Shown: positions 1 to 8,090, counted from the stretch's first letter. The stretch is 34,107 nucleotides of DNA from Gordonia effusa NBRC 100432 (GCF_000241305.1 NZ_BAEH01000038.1:1-34107), one strand, 5' to 3'. The notes: generated from the letters alone by a model not told the origin. Numbers and translations are program-made.

Positions 1-132
1 CGAGTGCCCGGCGAGGCGCTGCCGGGCCGTTCCAGTCTGATGGTCGAGTGCCCGGCGAGGCGCTGCCGGGCCGTTCCCGTCCGATGGTCGAGTGCCCGGC
101 GAGGCGCTAGCCGAGGCGGGTGTATCGAGACC
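1..132 (+). repeat. 44-bp tandem repeat ending in a dispersed-repeat copy
   Basis: Three copies of a unit starting CGAGTGCCCGGCGAGGCGCT begin at 1, 45 and 89, so the period is 44 bp; the array runs off the left edge. The third copy (about 86-132) differs in its second half and ends GTATCGAGACC, which is the closing sequence of the dispersed repeat family seen at 7145, 22110, 30380, 30572 and 30757. The array therefore looks like local amplification of the first part of that repeat. Bases 133-207 hold nothing recognisable. Confidence 0.85.
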
Positions 133-207
133 AGGTGACCGTTCTCGTAAACCGTTGTCTCGCAGCCATTGTTGCATGATGCCGTCGTGAGACGCCCACC
201 TAGCAAA

Positions 208-894
208 CTATCCTGCTCGCTCGGCGCGGATCACCGCGAGCAGTTCACGACGCCGTCCCGGCTTCAGTAACCCCTGCTTCTCCATCCAGTCAGCCCGAGC
301 TGAAAACACTGGACCAAACGGGATCTCGGCTTCAGCGGCAACCCGCGTCGACAACCCCGATCTAGTCAACGCGGCTATCGTCGCCGGGATATCGGCGTAT
401 TCGGACTGCACGAGAAGGAGGGTGCCGCCAGGGCGCAATAGCGTTGGGGCAGTGGAACAAACAACGTCGAGTACCGCGCGTCCACGCGGGCCCGCATCCC
501 AACAATGACTGGGTCCCGGTGGATGCAGCTCCGGATCATCGACCTCCGGCGTCGGAACGTAGGGTGGATTACAAGTGATCACATCGAACCCGGCGGCGTG
601 CCGCAGCAGCCCGATGTCGTTGTGCACGGCGGTGACACAACCGCCGGACTCGCTCGTGCTGATCAGCCGACGGACGCTCGCGATCGCTGCGGGCGAACTG
701 TCAACAGCGGTAACGCTTTTCGCGCCCAACTCGGCCGAGTGAACAGCCACGACCCCCGACCCGGTGCAGAGGTCCCCGACATCGCGGCCGGCGACGAGCT
801 TCCGATCGATCGCACCGATGAGAAGGCGGGTGTCATCCTGCGGGCGATAGACCTGGGCAGCATCGAGGTAGCCGGGTTCAGCGATCGCCGTCAT
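208..894 (-). CDS. HemK/PrmC-like class I SAM-dependent methyltransferase
   Basis: 228 residues. Residues 41-50 (DLCTGSGVVA) form the SAM-binding motif I, and NPPY at 109-112 is the signature of N-methyltransferases that modify glutamine, adenine or cytosine amino groups. The N-terminal YRPQDDT stretch is typical of the short HemK2/MTQ2-like branch, which lacks the long N-terminal domain of full PrmC release-factor methylases. The substrate cannot be told from sequence; glutamine methylation of a protein, or a small molecule, are both possible. The start overlaps the end of the upstream membrane-protein gene by 17 nt, so the two are probably translationally coupled. Last gene of a minus-strand operon. 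Confidence 0.85.
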   Translation of the reverse strand: MTAIAEPGYLDAAQVYRPQDDTRLLIGAIDRKLVAGRDVGDLCTGSGVVAVHSAELGAKSVTAVDSSPAAIASVRRLISTSESGGCVTAVHNDIGLLRHAAGFDVITCNPPYVPTPEVDDPELHPPGPSHCWDAGPRGRAVLDVVCSTAPTLLRPGGTLLLVQSEYADIPATIAALTRSGLSTRVAAEAEIPFGPVFSARADWMEKQGLLKPGRRRELLAVIRAERAG

Positions 895-1195
895 CGTTCC
901 TGATATCTCGCCCGTGATAGTGGGCCTCGTATTCGGCCGCCTCTTCCTCGGTTACCGCGGGCTGCAACGGGTCCTGCTCTGGTCGGTTGTCCGGATCATG
1001 TTGAACCAGAACCCTTCTGCTCACCGTGAATAGAGCGAGACTGGCCAGGAGTACGCATGCCGCGGCGATGCCCGACCATTTGCTATCGGGGTGATCGCTG
1101 GCCATCATGCCGATCCACAGCACGCCTAACGCGACGCCGATCAGCAATGTCAGATATCCACAAAGACCCAATGCTTTCGCGAAACGCATTGTCAT
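878..1195 (-). CDS. small two-helix membrane protein, function unknown
   Basis: 105 residues. Two hydrophobic segments, about residues 9-31 and 41-60, are followed by a charged, acidic C-terminal tail rich in E, D, H and R (about 65-105). No enzymatic motif is visible. It starts with an ATGA overlap on the stop of the Cys-rich gene (1192-1488) and its 3' end overlaps the methyltransferase, so it sits in the middle of a tightly packed three-gene operon. The family is not recognised beyond a small actinobacterial integral membrane protein. Confidence 0.75.
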   Translation of the reverse strand: MTMRFAKALGLCGYLTLLIGVALGVLWIGMMASDHPDSKWSGIAAACVLLASLALFTVSRRVLVQHDPDNRPEQDPLQPAVTEEEAAEYEAHYHGRDIRNDDGDR

Positions 1196-1488
1196 TCACC
1201 TCCGGTCGGTGTCATCGGTGCCCAGAAATTGCCATCGTTGGTTTCGGCCCGATCTGCCACGCCGTCGACCCCCATCTGTCGCGCGCAGTGCGCGCAACAG
1301 AACCGCACACCGTCGCATTCGACGCCATGGCCGATAATGCGGCAGTTGCAGTGTGCGCAGCGAGGCGCAAGGGCGTTGATGGCGCACTCGAAACTGTCGA
1401 AAATGCCGACGGTGGCGTCTGCCCCGGAGCCGATCTCGATGGTCATGGTGTCGGGGTATTCGTTCCCGCAAACGTCGCACTCGGGCAT
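1192..1488 (-). CDS. Cys-rich zinc-ribbon-like protein
   Basis: 98 residues with ten cysteines: C4xxC7 at the N-terminus, C35, C44xxC47xC49, C58, and C64/C65xxC68, plus several histidines. The paired CxxC arrangement suggests binding of one or two structural zinc ions (zinc ribbon or treble clef). No catalytic domain is seen; a role in metal binding or protein/nucleic-acid contact is only a guess. Its stop overlaps the start of the membrane-protein gene by 4 nt (ATGA), giving strong evidence of co-translation. It is probably the first gene of the three-gene unit, or the second if the SixA-like gene 93 nt upstream is included. Confidence 0.75.
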   Translation of the reverse strand: MPECDVCGNEYPDTMTIEIGSGADATVGIFDSFECAINALAPRCAHCNCRIIGHGVECDGVRFCCAHCARQMGVDGVADRAETNDGNFWAPMTPTGGE

Positions 1489-1581
1489 GTCGTGCAGCTT
1501 CCTTCTCGACAGAAATGTCTAGGCGTTGGCTGAATACCCAGCTGCGGCGTCTTGAAACATCACGCCGCTGACCAGCGCGAC

Positions 1582-2067
1582 CTAGCGCGGTATGCGCATT
1601 GCCCGCAGCGACGCCGATGTGTCTGGCGCCAAACCGATCTGGTCCCAGGACACCTCGACGTCGATGATTGCGTAGGCCGAGGTCGGAAACCGTTCGAGGT
1701 AGCACAGCGGATCGAGTGCTAGTGCTGTCTCGGGCATCCCAGGCTCGTGTCCGATGACGAGCACCGTGGTGGCGTCGCCCGGTGCGTGGATGCGAAGTGA
1801 CTCGAAAATCGCCTCTGGGGTCCCGCCGTAGATGTCGTCGAGATAGGTGACCGGAGCTTTGATTCCGGTGCGCTGCAAGGTTTCTCTCGTGCGCGCCGCA
1901 GTCGAGCACAGCACGGCGTCGACGGTCAGCCCGTCCTTGGCGATCCACTCGCCGGCAAGAGCGGCCTCACGTCGACCCCGGCTCGCGAGCGGCCGTTCAT
2001 GGTCGGTGACGCCGGCCGGGTACCCCGATTTTCCGTGGCGCATGAGTATCAGTGTCCGTGCGGTCAT
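1582..2067 (-). CDS. SixA-like histidine phosphatase family protein
   Basis: 161 residues. The N-terminal LILMRHGKS carries the RHG signature (residues 10-12) whose histidine forms the phospho-enzyme intermediate, and a second conserved histidine lies in the later GHEPGM motif. The compact length fits SixA-type phosphohistidine phosphatases rather than phosphoglycerate mutases. In other bacteria SixA acts on phosphohistidine of phosphotransfer proteins; in actinobacteria the substrate is mostly unknown. A purine-rich AGGGAT lies a little upstream of the ATG. It is transcribed away from the OsmC gene, with about 95 bp between them. Confidence 0.85.
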   Translation of the reverse strand: MTARTLILMRHGKSGYPAGVTDHERPLASRGRREAALAGEWIAKDGLTVDAVLCSTAARTRETLQRTGIKAPVTYLDDIYGGTPEAIFESLRIHAPGDATTVLVIGHEPGMPETALALDPLCYLERFPTSAYAIIDVEVSWDQIGLAPDTSASLRAMRIPR

Positions 2068-2161
2068 TGCGTGTATCCCTGCCTTGTCGATGGCTCGTCA
2101 TTACACTCGCACCAATTCAAACCCTGTGCCACCCCCGCGGCCAGATCTAGCGTCGAATGCC

Positions 2162-2713
2162 ATGACGACAACCGTTTCCTCCGCGATCCATCCGCTACCG
2201 ACCGCCGACCTCCCGCTCAACGCGATTACGGTCGCGACATCTGCCGCGGTGGAGGCCAACGCGGCGAATGCGCATGTCCTATTCACCGGTGCAGCGCAGC
2301 CGACGGGGACCGTCGGCAGCGACATCGAACTTGGGCAACATCACGTGCGAGTCGACGAGCCGCCAGCGCTCGGCGGCGAGAACACCGCCGCCAACCCGGT
2401 CGAGTACTTCCTGGCTTCGCTGCTGTCATGTCAGGTGGTGACCTATCGGTTCTGGGCTCAGCGCCTCGGCATCGAGGTCGATTCGCTGTCTGCTCGTGCC
2501 GAGGGCGACCTCGACGTCCGCGGCTTCTTCGGCCTCGACGATTCGGTACGTCCGGGATTCGGGGCGGTCCGTGTGATCGTCGACGTCGCGGGACCGGAAA
2601 CCGAGGAGCGCTACCGGGAACTACAGCGCGCCGTCGATGCGCACTGCCCAGTGCTCGACCTGACGGCCAATCCCACTCCGATAGTCACCACGTTGAACGT
2701 CGGTGCCAGCTAG
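2162..2713 (+). CDS. OsmC/Ohr family peroxidase-like protein
   Basis: 183 residues from the ATG chosen here. The two family cysteines are present, C90 in LLSCQVV and C162 in AHCPVLDL, so thiol-dependent hydroperoxide reduction is plausible. The spacing and the NPVEYFLASLLSC motif match the OsmC group more than classical Ohr. An in-frame reading extends upstream to 1847, but that part lies antisense to the SixA gene and has no family similarity, so the internal ATG is preferred. No clear Shine-Dalgarno is seen; TAGCGT at 2148-2153, eight bases before the ATG, fits the TANNNT -10 pattern and could give a leaderless mRNA (weak). Confidence 0.85.
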   Translation: MTTTVSSAIHPLPTADLPLNAITVATSAAVEANAANAHVLFTGAAQPTGTVGSDIELGQHHVRVDEPPALGGENTAANPVEYFLASLLSCQVVTYRFWAQRLGIEVDSLSARAEGDLDVRGFFGLDDSVRPGFGAVRVIVDVAGPETEERYRELQRAVDAHCPVLDLTANPTPIVTTLNVGAS

Positions 2714-2764
2714 CGACGTTCGCCCGACCACGCCGTGTGACGATGCGATTCGTCGCATCCACAT

Positions 2765-3709
2765 ATGGCCGTTAGCCTTGACGGCGTGGAAACCTGGGTG
2801 CCGGCCGTACTCGCGGTGAGCGCGGCGCTGCTCATCGCCGGCGGCACGGTTCTGCGGCAACGTGCGTCTGCCGCATCCGGTGCCATCACTCGGGGCTGGT
2901 GGGTTGGCGCGACGATAGCCATCGCGGGCTTCGGCTTGCAGGCCGCGGCACTGGGTTTGGGGACGATCCTGCTGGTCCAGCCGCTAGTGGTGCTGGCCGT
3001 ACTATTTTCCCTGCCCTTCGAAGCGTGGGCCGACCATCGTCATCCCGAACTGCGCGAGTGGGCCTGGGGTGCGGTGCTGGTGGCCTGCGTTGTCACCTTC
3101 CTTCTGGTCGCACGACCGACGCCCTCGCTACGACGGCCCGACCTCACATTGATTGGCATTACCGTCATATCGGTGATCGGCGTGGTGATCGCGTTCGTGA
3201 TCATCGCCGAGCGGTCCAGCCCGCACTACCGGGCGCTGTTCTACGGATTGACCGCCGGTGTGCTCTTCGGCGTTTCCGCGCTGCTCATCAAAACAGTCAT
3301 CTATCAGGCGATCCATTTTCCGCTCGAGATGTTCCGGCATCCGGAGGTCTACCTGCTGGCTATCGTCATCGTCGGCGCCATCGGCGCTCAGCAACGCGGG
3401 TTCGGTGCCGGTGATTTGCAGACATCCTTCCCGGCGATGGTGGTGATGGAGCCGGTGGTGTCGATGATCCTGGGCATTGTGCTGTTGGGTGAGGATTTGA
3501 AGGTCAGCACGATGACCGCGCTCTTCCTGGGCGTGATCTTGGCGATTCTGGCGCGCTCGGTCATCGAATTGGCGAAGACGTCGGCATTCCGCGGTCAAGC
3601 GGCGCCGACGCCATCCGCAGACGAACTAGCGGCCGGGGGCCATTCGACCAACCTCGACCGCGTCGTCGCCGAATACGACGATCGGCCCATTCACGACCGG
3701 TGGCCGTGA
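2765..3709 (+). CDS. DMT/NIPA-like multi-spanning transporter
   Basis: 314 residues from the ATG, or 307 from a GTG at 2786 that would start directly before the first helix. About nine hydrophobic segments span residues 9-285, in two related halves as in the drug/metabolite transporter (DMT) superfamily. The region GLGTILLVQPLVVLAVLF and the late FPAMVVMEPVVSMILGIVLLGE repeat are characteristic of EamA/NIPA-like members. The C-terminus (about 286-314) is hydrophilic and probably cytoplasmic. The substrate is unknown. It lies 51 nt after the OsmC gene on the same strand and may be co-transcribed. Confidence 0.8.
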   Translation: MAVSLDGVETWVPAVLAVSAALLIAGGTVLRQRASAASGAITRGWWVGATIAIAGFGLQAAALGLGTILLVQPLVVLAVLFSLPFEAWADHRHPELREWAWGAVLVACVVTFLLVARPTPSLRRPDLTLIGITVISVIGVVIAFVIIAERSSPHYRALFYGLTAGVLFGVSALLIKTVIYQAIHFPLEMFRHPEVYLLAIVIVGAIGAQQRGFGAGDLQTSFPAMVVMEPVVSMILGIVLLGEDLKVSTMTALFLGVILAILARSVIELAKTSAFRGQAAPTPSADELAAGGHSTNLDRVVAEYDDRPIHDRWP

Positions 3710-3731
3710 ACGAGCTGCCTGTTGTGGAGAT

Positions 3732-4184
3732 TTAGCCTTCGTCGATGATCGACGTGAGTTCTTGTGCCCATTCCTTGGCTTGTACCTGGGGCTTGATCTT
3801 GCCGGACAGATCGTGGCGGCCGTGCTCGCCGACCTGCCTCGCGCCTAGCGCGGTCAGTCGTTCCGCCATGATTTCGCCGCCGCGGTTGAAGGTTTCTCCG
3901 TAGACGGTGTCGCCGAGGCCGAAGACCGCGAACCGCAGTCCACTCAGGTCTGGTTTGACTTCGTCGAGTTCGTCGGCGAAAGGTTCTGCGCCGGTGGGGA
4001 GTTCGCCCTCACCATAGGTCGAGCAGACCACAACGAGGAAGTCTTCGGTGTCCAAGTCCTCGACCGCGAACTCCGTCATGTCGTAGATCGACGGGTCGTG
4101 TTCGGCGGCGAGCACATCAGAAATCGCGTTGGCGACGAGTTCGCCGGTGCCGGTTTCGGTGCCATAGAGGATGACGGTGGACAT
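3732..4184 (-). CDS. flavodoxin-domain protein
   Basis: 150 residues. TETGTGE at residues 9-15 is the FMN phosphate-binding loop; CSTYGEGELP near residue 54-63 and FGLGDTVYGETFN are the two FMN isoalloxazine-contact regions, close to those of the FMN domain of cytochrome P450 reductase. It is a short cytoplasmic electron carrier. The start at 4184 is preceded by GAAAGGAAACC, a good Shine-Dalgarno; an in-frame upstream start at 4232 lacks this. Flavodoxins often replace ferredoxin under iron shortage, and a palindrome 22 nt before the start (4206-4219) could be an operator. It is divergent from mmsA. Confidence 0.9.
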   Translation of the reverse strand: MSTVILYGTETGTGELVANAISDVLAAEHDPSIYDMTEFAVEDLDTEDFLVVVCSTYGEGELPTGAEPFADELDEVKPDLSGLRFAVFGLGDTVYGETFNRGGEIMAERLTALGARQVGEHGRHDLSGKIKPQVQAKEWAQELTSIIDEG

Positions 4185-4205
4185 GGTTTCCTTTCGGGCG
4201 ATTGC

Positions 4206-4219
4206 TAAGGGTGACCTTA
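4206..4219. promoter_or_regulatory. palindromic operator candidate upstream of flavodoxin (DtxR/IdeR-like, tentative)
   Basis: TAAGG-GTGA-CCTTA: perfect 5-bp arms around 4 bases, 22 nt upstream of the flavodoxin ATG, where a repressor would block transcription. DtxR/IdeR iron boxes contain AGG...CCT arms, but the accepted consensus is 19 bp and this site is shorter and differently spaced. The position is clear; the assignment to an iron regulator is inference. Confidence 0.4.
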
Positions 4220-4343
4220 GTTCGGGAGCCATTTTACGGTCTGAGGCGGGTAGATGACGAATCCGGTGTACAACGGCGGCCCCATGGTTGACGGATGTCC
4301 GGTGGCTCGGCCGATCGCAGAAACTAGGGGTTGCAACTAATTA

Positions 4344-4357
4344 CTAGGAGGTCCTAG
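4344..4357. promoter_or_regulatory. palindromic operator candidate upstream of mmsA
   Basis: CTAGGA-GG-TCCTAG is a perfect inverted repeat with a 2-bp centre, about 50 nt before the mmsA start. A related half-site CTAGGGG lies at 4324-4330. Such a site is typical for a TetR- or GntR-type repressor of acyl-CoA metabolism, but no regulator gene is adjacent and the binding protein is unknown. Confidence 0.5.
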
Positions 4358-4408
4358 AATGATGTTGTCCGCCTCACATCCGCGTCCATGTAAAGGATGA
4401 TCCTCGCC

Positions 4409-5941
4409 GTGACTACCGCAGCACCCCGCATTCCGCATTTTCTCGACGGCCGACGCGTCGATGCTCCAGCTGACTCGCGCACCGCAGACGTCTTCAATCC
4501 CAGCACCGGGCAGGTGCAGGCGGTAGTGCCGCTGGCCAGCGCCGCCGAAGTCGATGCCGCCGTCGCGTCGGCACAGGTGGCACAGCGCGAATGGGCCGCC
4601 TGGAATCCGCAACGTCGTGCACGCGTGTTGATGAAATTCGTGCAACTCGTCGCCGATAACTCCGACGAGCTCGCCGAGAAACTGTCCCTCGAACACGGCA
4701 AAACCTTCGAAGACGCGAAGGGGGATATCCAGCGCGGCATCGACGTCATCGAATTCGCCGTCGGCATCCCGCACTTGATCAAAGGGGAGTTCACCGAAGG
4801 TGCCGGTGCCGGCATCGACGTGCACTCGATCCGTCAGCCGCTGGGTGTGGTTGCTGGCATTACCCCCTTCAATTTCCCCGCGATGATTCCGCTGTGGAAG
4901 ATCGGCCCGGCACTCGCATGCGGTAATGCGTTCATCTTGAAGCCGTCCGAGCGCGACCCGTCGGTGCCGGTGCGGCTCGCCGAACTCTTCGTCGAAGCGG
5001 GCCTGCCGGCTGGTGTGTTGCAGGTAGTCCACGGCGACAAAGAATCGGTCGACGCCTTGCTCGACAACGACGACGTACACGCCATCGGCTTCGTCGGCAG
5101 CTCCGATATCGCCCAGTACATCTATGAGAACGCCGCGCGAAACGGTAAGCGCGCCCAGTGCTTTGGCGGCGCCAAGAACCACATGATCATCATGCCGGAC
5201 GCCGATCTCGACCAGGCCGTTGATGCGCTGATCGGTGCGGGGTACGGTAGCGCCGGTGAGCGGTGCATGGCCATCAGTGTTGCCGTTCCGGTCGGCGAGG
5301 AAACCGCAAACCGCCTGCGTGCCAAGCTTATTGACAAAGTCGAAGGTCTGCGCGTCGGGCATAGTCTGGACCCCAAGGCCGACTACGGGCCGCTGGTCAC
5401 CGCCGCCGCGCTAGAGCGCGTCAAGGGCTATATCGGCAAAGGTGTCGACGAGGGCGCTGAACTGGTCATTGATGGGCGCGATCGTGGCAGTAACGATCTC
5501 ACCTTCGGCGATGCGAGTCTGGAAAAGGGATTCTTCATCGGCCCAACGCTTTTCGACCATGTCGCCAAAGAAATGACGATCTACACCGACGAGATTTTCG
5601 GCCCGGTGCTTTCGATCGTTCGTGCCGGCGATTACGAGGAGGCTCTCGCACTCGCTACCGACCACCAATACGGCAACGGTGTCGCGATCTTCACCGCCGA
5701 CGGAGATACCGCTCGCGACTTCACCAGTCGCGTGCAGGTTGGCATGGTCGGCGTCAATGTGCCGATCCCGGTTCCGGTGGCGTACCACACCTTTGGTGGC
5801 TGGAAGCGTTCCGGCTTCGGCGATCTCAATCAGCATGGTCCGGCGGCGGTTCAGTTCTACACCAAGGTCAAGACGATCACGACGCGCTGGCCGCGGCAGG
5901 GTGATCAGCCCGGGGCATCGTTCATCATGCCGACGCACTGA
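4409..5941 (+). CDS. mmsA: methylmalonate-semialdehyde dehydrogenase (CoA-acylating)
   Basis: 510 residues from the GTG start. It converts methylmalonate semialdehyde (and malonate semialdehyde) with CoA and NAD+ to propionyl-CoA (acetyl-CoA), the last step of valine breakdown. GITPFNFPAMIPLWK is the family NAD-binding signature; the catalytic cysteine is C286 in GSAGERCMAIS; the C-terminal VPVAYHTFGGWKRSGFGD is typical of MmsA. The GTG at 4409 gives an N-terminus VTTAAPRIPHF that lines up with mycobacterial MmsA (MTTQISHF); an ATG at 4397 has AAAGG immediately against it, too close for a ribosome site. First gene of mmsA-fadE9-mmsB. Confidence 0.95.
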   Translation: MTTAAPRIPHFLDGRRVDAPADSRTADVFNPSTGQVQAVVPLASAAEVDAAVASAQVAQREWAAWNPQRRARVLMKFVQLVADNSDELAEKLSLEHGKTFEDAKGDIQRGIDVIEFAVGIPHLIKGEFTEGAGAGIDVHSIRQPLGVVAGITPFNFPAMIPLWKIGPALACGNAFILKPSERDPSVPVRLAELFVEAGLPAGVLQVVHGDKESVDALLDNDDVHAIGFVGSSDIAQYIYENAARNGKRAQCFGGAKNHMIIMPDADLDQAVDALIGAGYGSAGERCMAISVAVPVGEETANRLRAKLIDKVEGLRVGHSLDPKADYGPLVTAAALERVKGYIGKGVDEGAELVIDGRDRGSNDLTFGDASLEKGFFIGPTLFDHVAKEMTIYTDEIFGPVLSIVRAGDYEEALALATDHQYGNGVAIFTADGDTARDFTSRVQVGMVGVNVPIPVPVAYHTFGGWKRSGFGDLNQHGPAAVQFYTKVKTITTRWPRQGDQPGASFIMPTH

Positions 5942-5954
5942 CACGCGGGTGACT

Positions 5955-7130
5955 ATGACTGCGACTGCTGCGACTTCGGCGCTGGCCGGTCTCGATGAAA
6001 CCGATCGGGTGATTGTCGAGACCGCGGCAGCTTTTGCCGCCAAACACCTTGCGCCACATGCGGCCGAGTGGGATCAAACCGGCCATTTTCCGGTCGACGA
6101 ATTGCGGATCGCGGCCGGCCTGGGCATGGGAGCGATCTATTGTGACGATGAATTCGGCGGCTCGGGCCTGCGTCGCATCGACGGTGTTCGTATCTTCGAG
6201 CAATTGGCGTACGCGGACCCGACCACGGCCGCGTTCTTGTCCATCCACAATATGTGTACCTGGATGGTGGACAGCTACGGGACCGATGAGCAACGCGCTC
6301 AATGGATTTCACGTATGGCATCGATGGAGACAATCGCCAGCTACTGCCTTACCGAGCCGGGTGCCGGTTCCGATGCTGCCGCGCTCACCACCAAGGCGGT
6401 CCGCGATGGTGACGATTACGTCCTCACCGGGATCAAGCAGTTCATTTCGGGTGCGGGGTCGTCGGATCTTTACGTGGTAATGGCACGTACCGGTGGTCAG
6501 GGGCCCAAAGGTATTTCCACTTTCCTGGTCGAAAATGGTTCGCCCGGACTGAGTTTCGGTGCGCAGGAGAAGAAGATGGGCTGGCACGCACAGCCGACCG
6601 CACAGGTCATCTTCGACGAGGTCCGAGTCCCCGCCGCAGCATTGCTCGGCGCCACGGAAGGGCTCGGCTTCGGGATCGCGATGAACGGTCTCAATGGTGG
6701 TCGTATCAATATCGCGGCGTGTTCCCTCGGCGGTGGTCAATCGGCATTCGATCGGGCCGCGAGCTATGTCGCCGAGCGAGAAGCGTTCGGCGGCAATCTG
6801 ATCGACGAGCCGACGATTCGATTTACCTTGTCGGATATGGCCACCGGGTTGCATACGTCGAGGTTGACGCTGTGGGACGCGGCCGCGGCTCTCGACGCCG
6901 ACGCGCCGGACAAGGTGGAGCGGTGCGCGATGGCCAAGCGCTACGTCACCGATACTTGCTTTTCCGTCGCTGATCAGGCGATCCAATTACACGGCGGATA
7001 CGGATATCTTCGTGAATACGGAGTGGAGAAAATCCAGCGAGATCTGCGAGTAAACCGCATCCTGGAAGGTACCAACGAAATAATGCGAGTAGTACAGGGC
7101 CGGGCCATAGCCGCGCGCTACAAAATCTAG
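5955..7130 (+). CDS. fadE9: acyl-CoA dehydrogenase, probably isobutyryl-CoA dehydrogenase
   Basis: 391 residues. FAD-dependent alpha,beta-dehydrogenation of isobutyryl-CoA to methacrylyl-CoA is the likely reaction, judged from its place between mmsA and mmsB. CLTEPGAGSDA is the central ACAD signature contacting FAD/substrate, QLHGGYGYLREYGVEKIQRD is the second signature, and the glutamate of LEGTNEIM sits where the catalytic base of medium- and short-branched-chain members is found. The start follows the mmsA stop by 13 nt; a GTG at 5949, two codons earlier, is an alternative. The reading frame is open far upstream (to 5622) but that part overlaps mmsA. The symbol follows the mycobacterial neighbour order mmsA-fadE9-mmsB. 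Confidence 0.9.
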   Translation: MTATAATSALAGLDETDRVIVETAAAFAAKHLAPHAAEWDQTGHFPVDELRIAAGLGMGAIYCDDEFGGSGLRRIDGVRIFEQLAYADPTTAAFLSIHNMCTWMVDSYGTDEQRAQWISRMASMETIASYCLTEPGAGSDAAALTTKAVRDGDDYVLTGIKQFISGAGSSDLYVVMARTGGQGPKGISTFLVENGSPGLSFGAQEKKMGWHAQPTAQVIFDEVRVPAAALLGATEGLGFGIAMNGLNGGRINIAACSLGGGQSAFDRAASYVAEREAFGGNLIDEPTIRFTLSDMATGLHTSRLTLWDAAAALDADAPDKVERCAMAKRYVTDTCFSVADQAIQLHGGYGYLREYGVEKIQRDLRVNRILEGTNEIMRVVQGRAIAARYKI

Positions 7131-7144
7131 CGTGGCGTCAGGAT

Positions 7145-7191
7145 GGTCGAGTGCATCGCGAGGCGCTAGCCGAGCGGTGTGTATCGAGACC
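7145..7191 (+). repeat. dispersed palindromic repeat inside the mms operon
   Basis: Runs from GGTCGAGTGC to GTATCGAGACC, the same ends as the copies at 30380-30428, 30572-30620 and 30757-30805; the middle (GCGAGGCGCTAGCCGAGC) is closest to the copy ending at 132. It fills half of the 90-bp gap between the acyl-CoA dehydrogenase stop and the mmsB start, and so would be transcribed in the operon mRNA. Confidence 0.85.
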
Positions 7192-7220
7192 TCGATCCAC
7201 AACTAAGACAAGGAGTTTCG

Positions 7221-8090
7221 ATGACCACAATCGCCTTTCTCGGCCTCGGACACATGGGCGGGCCAATGGCGGCCAATCTCGTGGCAGCCGGGCACATCGT
7301 GCACGGCTTCGATCCGGTCCCGGCCGCCGTCGAGGAGGCAAAAGCCAATGGCGTCACCATGTTTCCCGCGGGAATCGAGGCGGTTGGCGGTGCGGAGGTC
7401 ATCATCACCATGCTGCCTAACGGCGCGTTGGTAAAACAGTGCTACAGCGAGATTCTTCCCGGCGCACAGACCGGTGCACTGCTCATCGACAGCTCGACTA
7501 TCTCCGTCGACGACGCGCGTGAGGTGAATTCTCTCGCGGCCGACCATGGCTTGGCGCAGATCGACGCTCCAGTTTCAGGTGGAGTGAAAGGTGCCGTCGC
7601 CGGGACCTTGGCGTTCATGGTCGGCGGCACCGACGAAGCCTTCGCTGCCGCACAGTCGACGCTAGAACCCATGGCAGGCAAGGTGATTCACTGCGGTGGT
7701 GCGGGAGCGGGGCAGGCCGCCAAGGTCTGCAACAACATGGTCCTGGCTGTGCAGCAGATCGCTATCGGCGAAGCCTTCGTCCTCGCGGACAAGCTGGGAC
7801 TGTCGGATCAGGCATTGTTCGACGTCATTACCGGAGCGACCGGCAACTGCTGGTCGGTGCATACCAACTGTCCGGTGCCCGGCCCGGTGCCAACGTCCCC
7901 GGCGAATAACGACTTTCAGCCAGGTTTCGCTACCGCCCTGATGAACAAAGATCTGGGGCTGGCGATGGACGCGGTTGGGAGCACACATGCCAATGCTCCG
8001 CTCGGCACGCACGCGGCCCAGCTCTACGCGAGGTTCGCCGAGCAGAACGCCGACCTTGACTTCAGCGCCATTATCAACACGCTGCGGTAG
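7221..8090 (+). CDS. mmsB: 3-hydroxyisobutyrate dehydrogenase
   Basis: 289 residues. NAD+-dependent oxidation of 3-hydroxyisobutyrate to methylmalonate semialdehyde, the substrate of MmsA. GLGHMG at residues 8-13 is the dinucleotide-binding loop; DAPVSGG is the substrate-binding signature of the beta-hydroxyacid dehydrogenase family; K168 in GQAAKVCNNM is the catalytic lysine. The ATG at 7221 has a strong AAGGAG 5 nt upstream; an in-frame start at 7179 would lie in the repeat and is rejected. It sits in the valine operon, separated from the dehydrogenase by a dispersed repeat. No enoyl-CoA hydratase or hydroxyisobutyryl-CoA hydrolase is in this window, so those steps are coded elsewhere. Confidence 0.95.
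   Translation: MTTIAFLGLGHMGGPMAANLVAAGHIVHGFDPVPAAVEEAKANGVTMFPAGIEAVGGAEVIITMLPNGALVKQCYSEILPGAQTGALLIDSSTISVDDAREVNSLAADHGLAQIDAPVSGGVKGAVAGTLAFMVGGTDEAFAAAQSTLEPMAGKVIHCGGAGAGQAAKVCNNMVLAVQQIAIGEAFVLADKLGLSDQALFDVITGATGNCWSVHTNCPVPGPVPTSPANNDFQPGFATALMNKDLGLAMDAVGSTHANAPLGTHAAQLYARFAEQNADLDFSAIINTLR

Noticed and set aside
1196..1948. 250-residue Arg-rich minus-strand reading frame
   Set aside because: Shadow of the SixA-like and Cys-rich genes in another frame; no motif.
1847..2161. Upstream extension of the OsmC gene
   Set aside because: It lies antisense to the SixA-like gene and shows no family similarity.
4337..5362. 341-residue antisense reading frame over mmsA
   Set aside because: mmsA is unmistakable on the plus strand; the antisense frame results from GC-rich codon usage.
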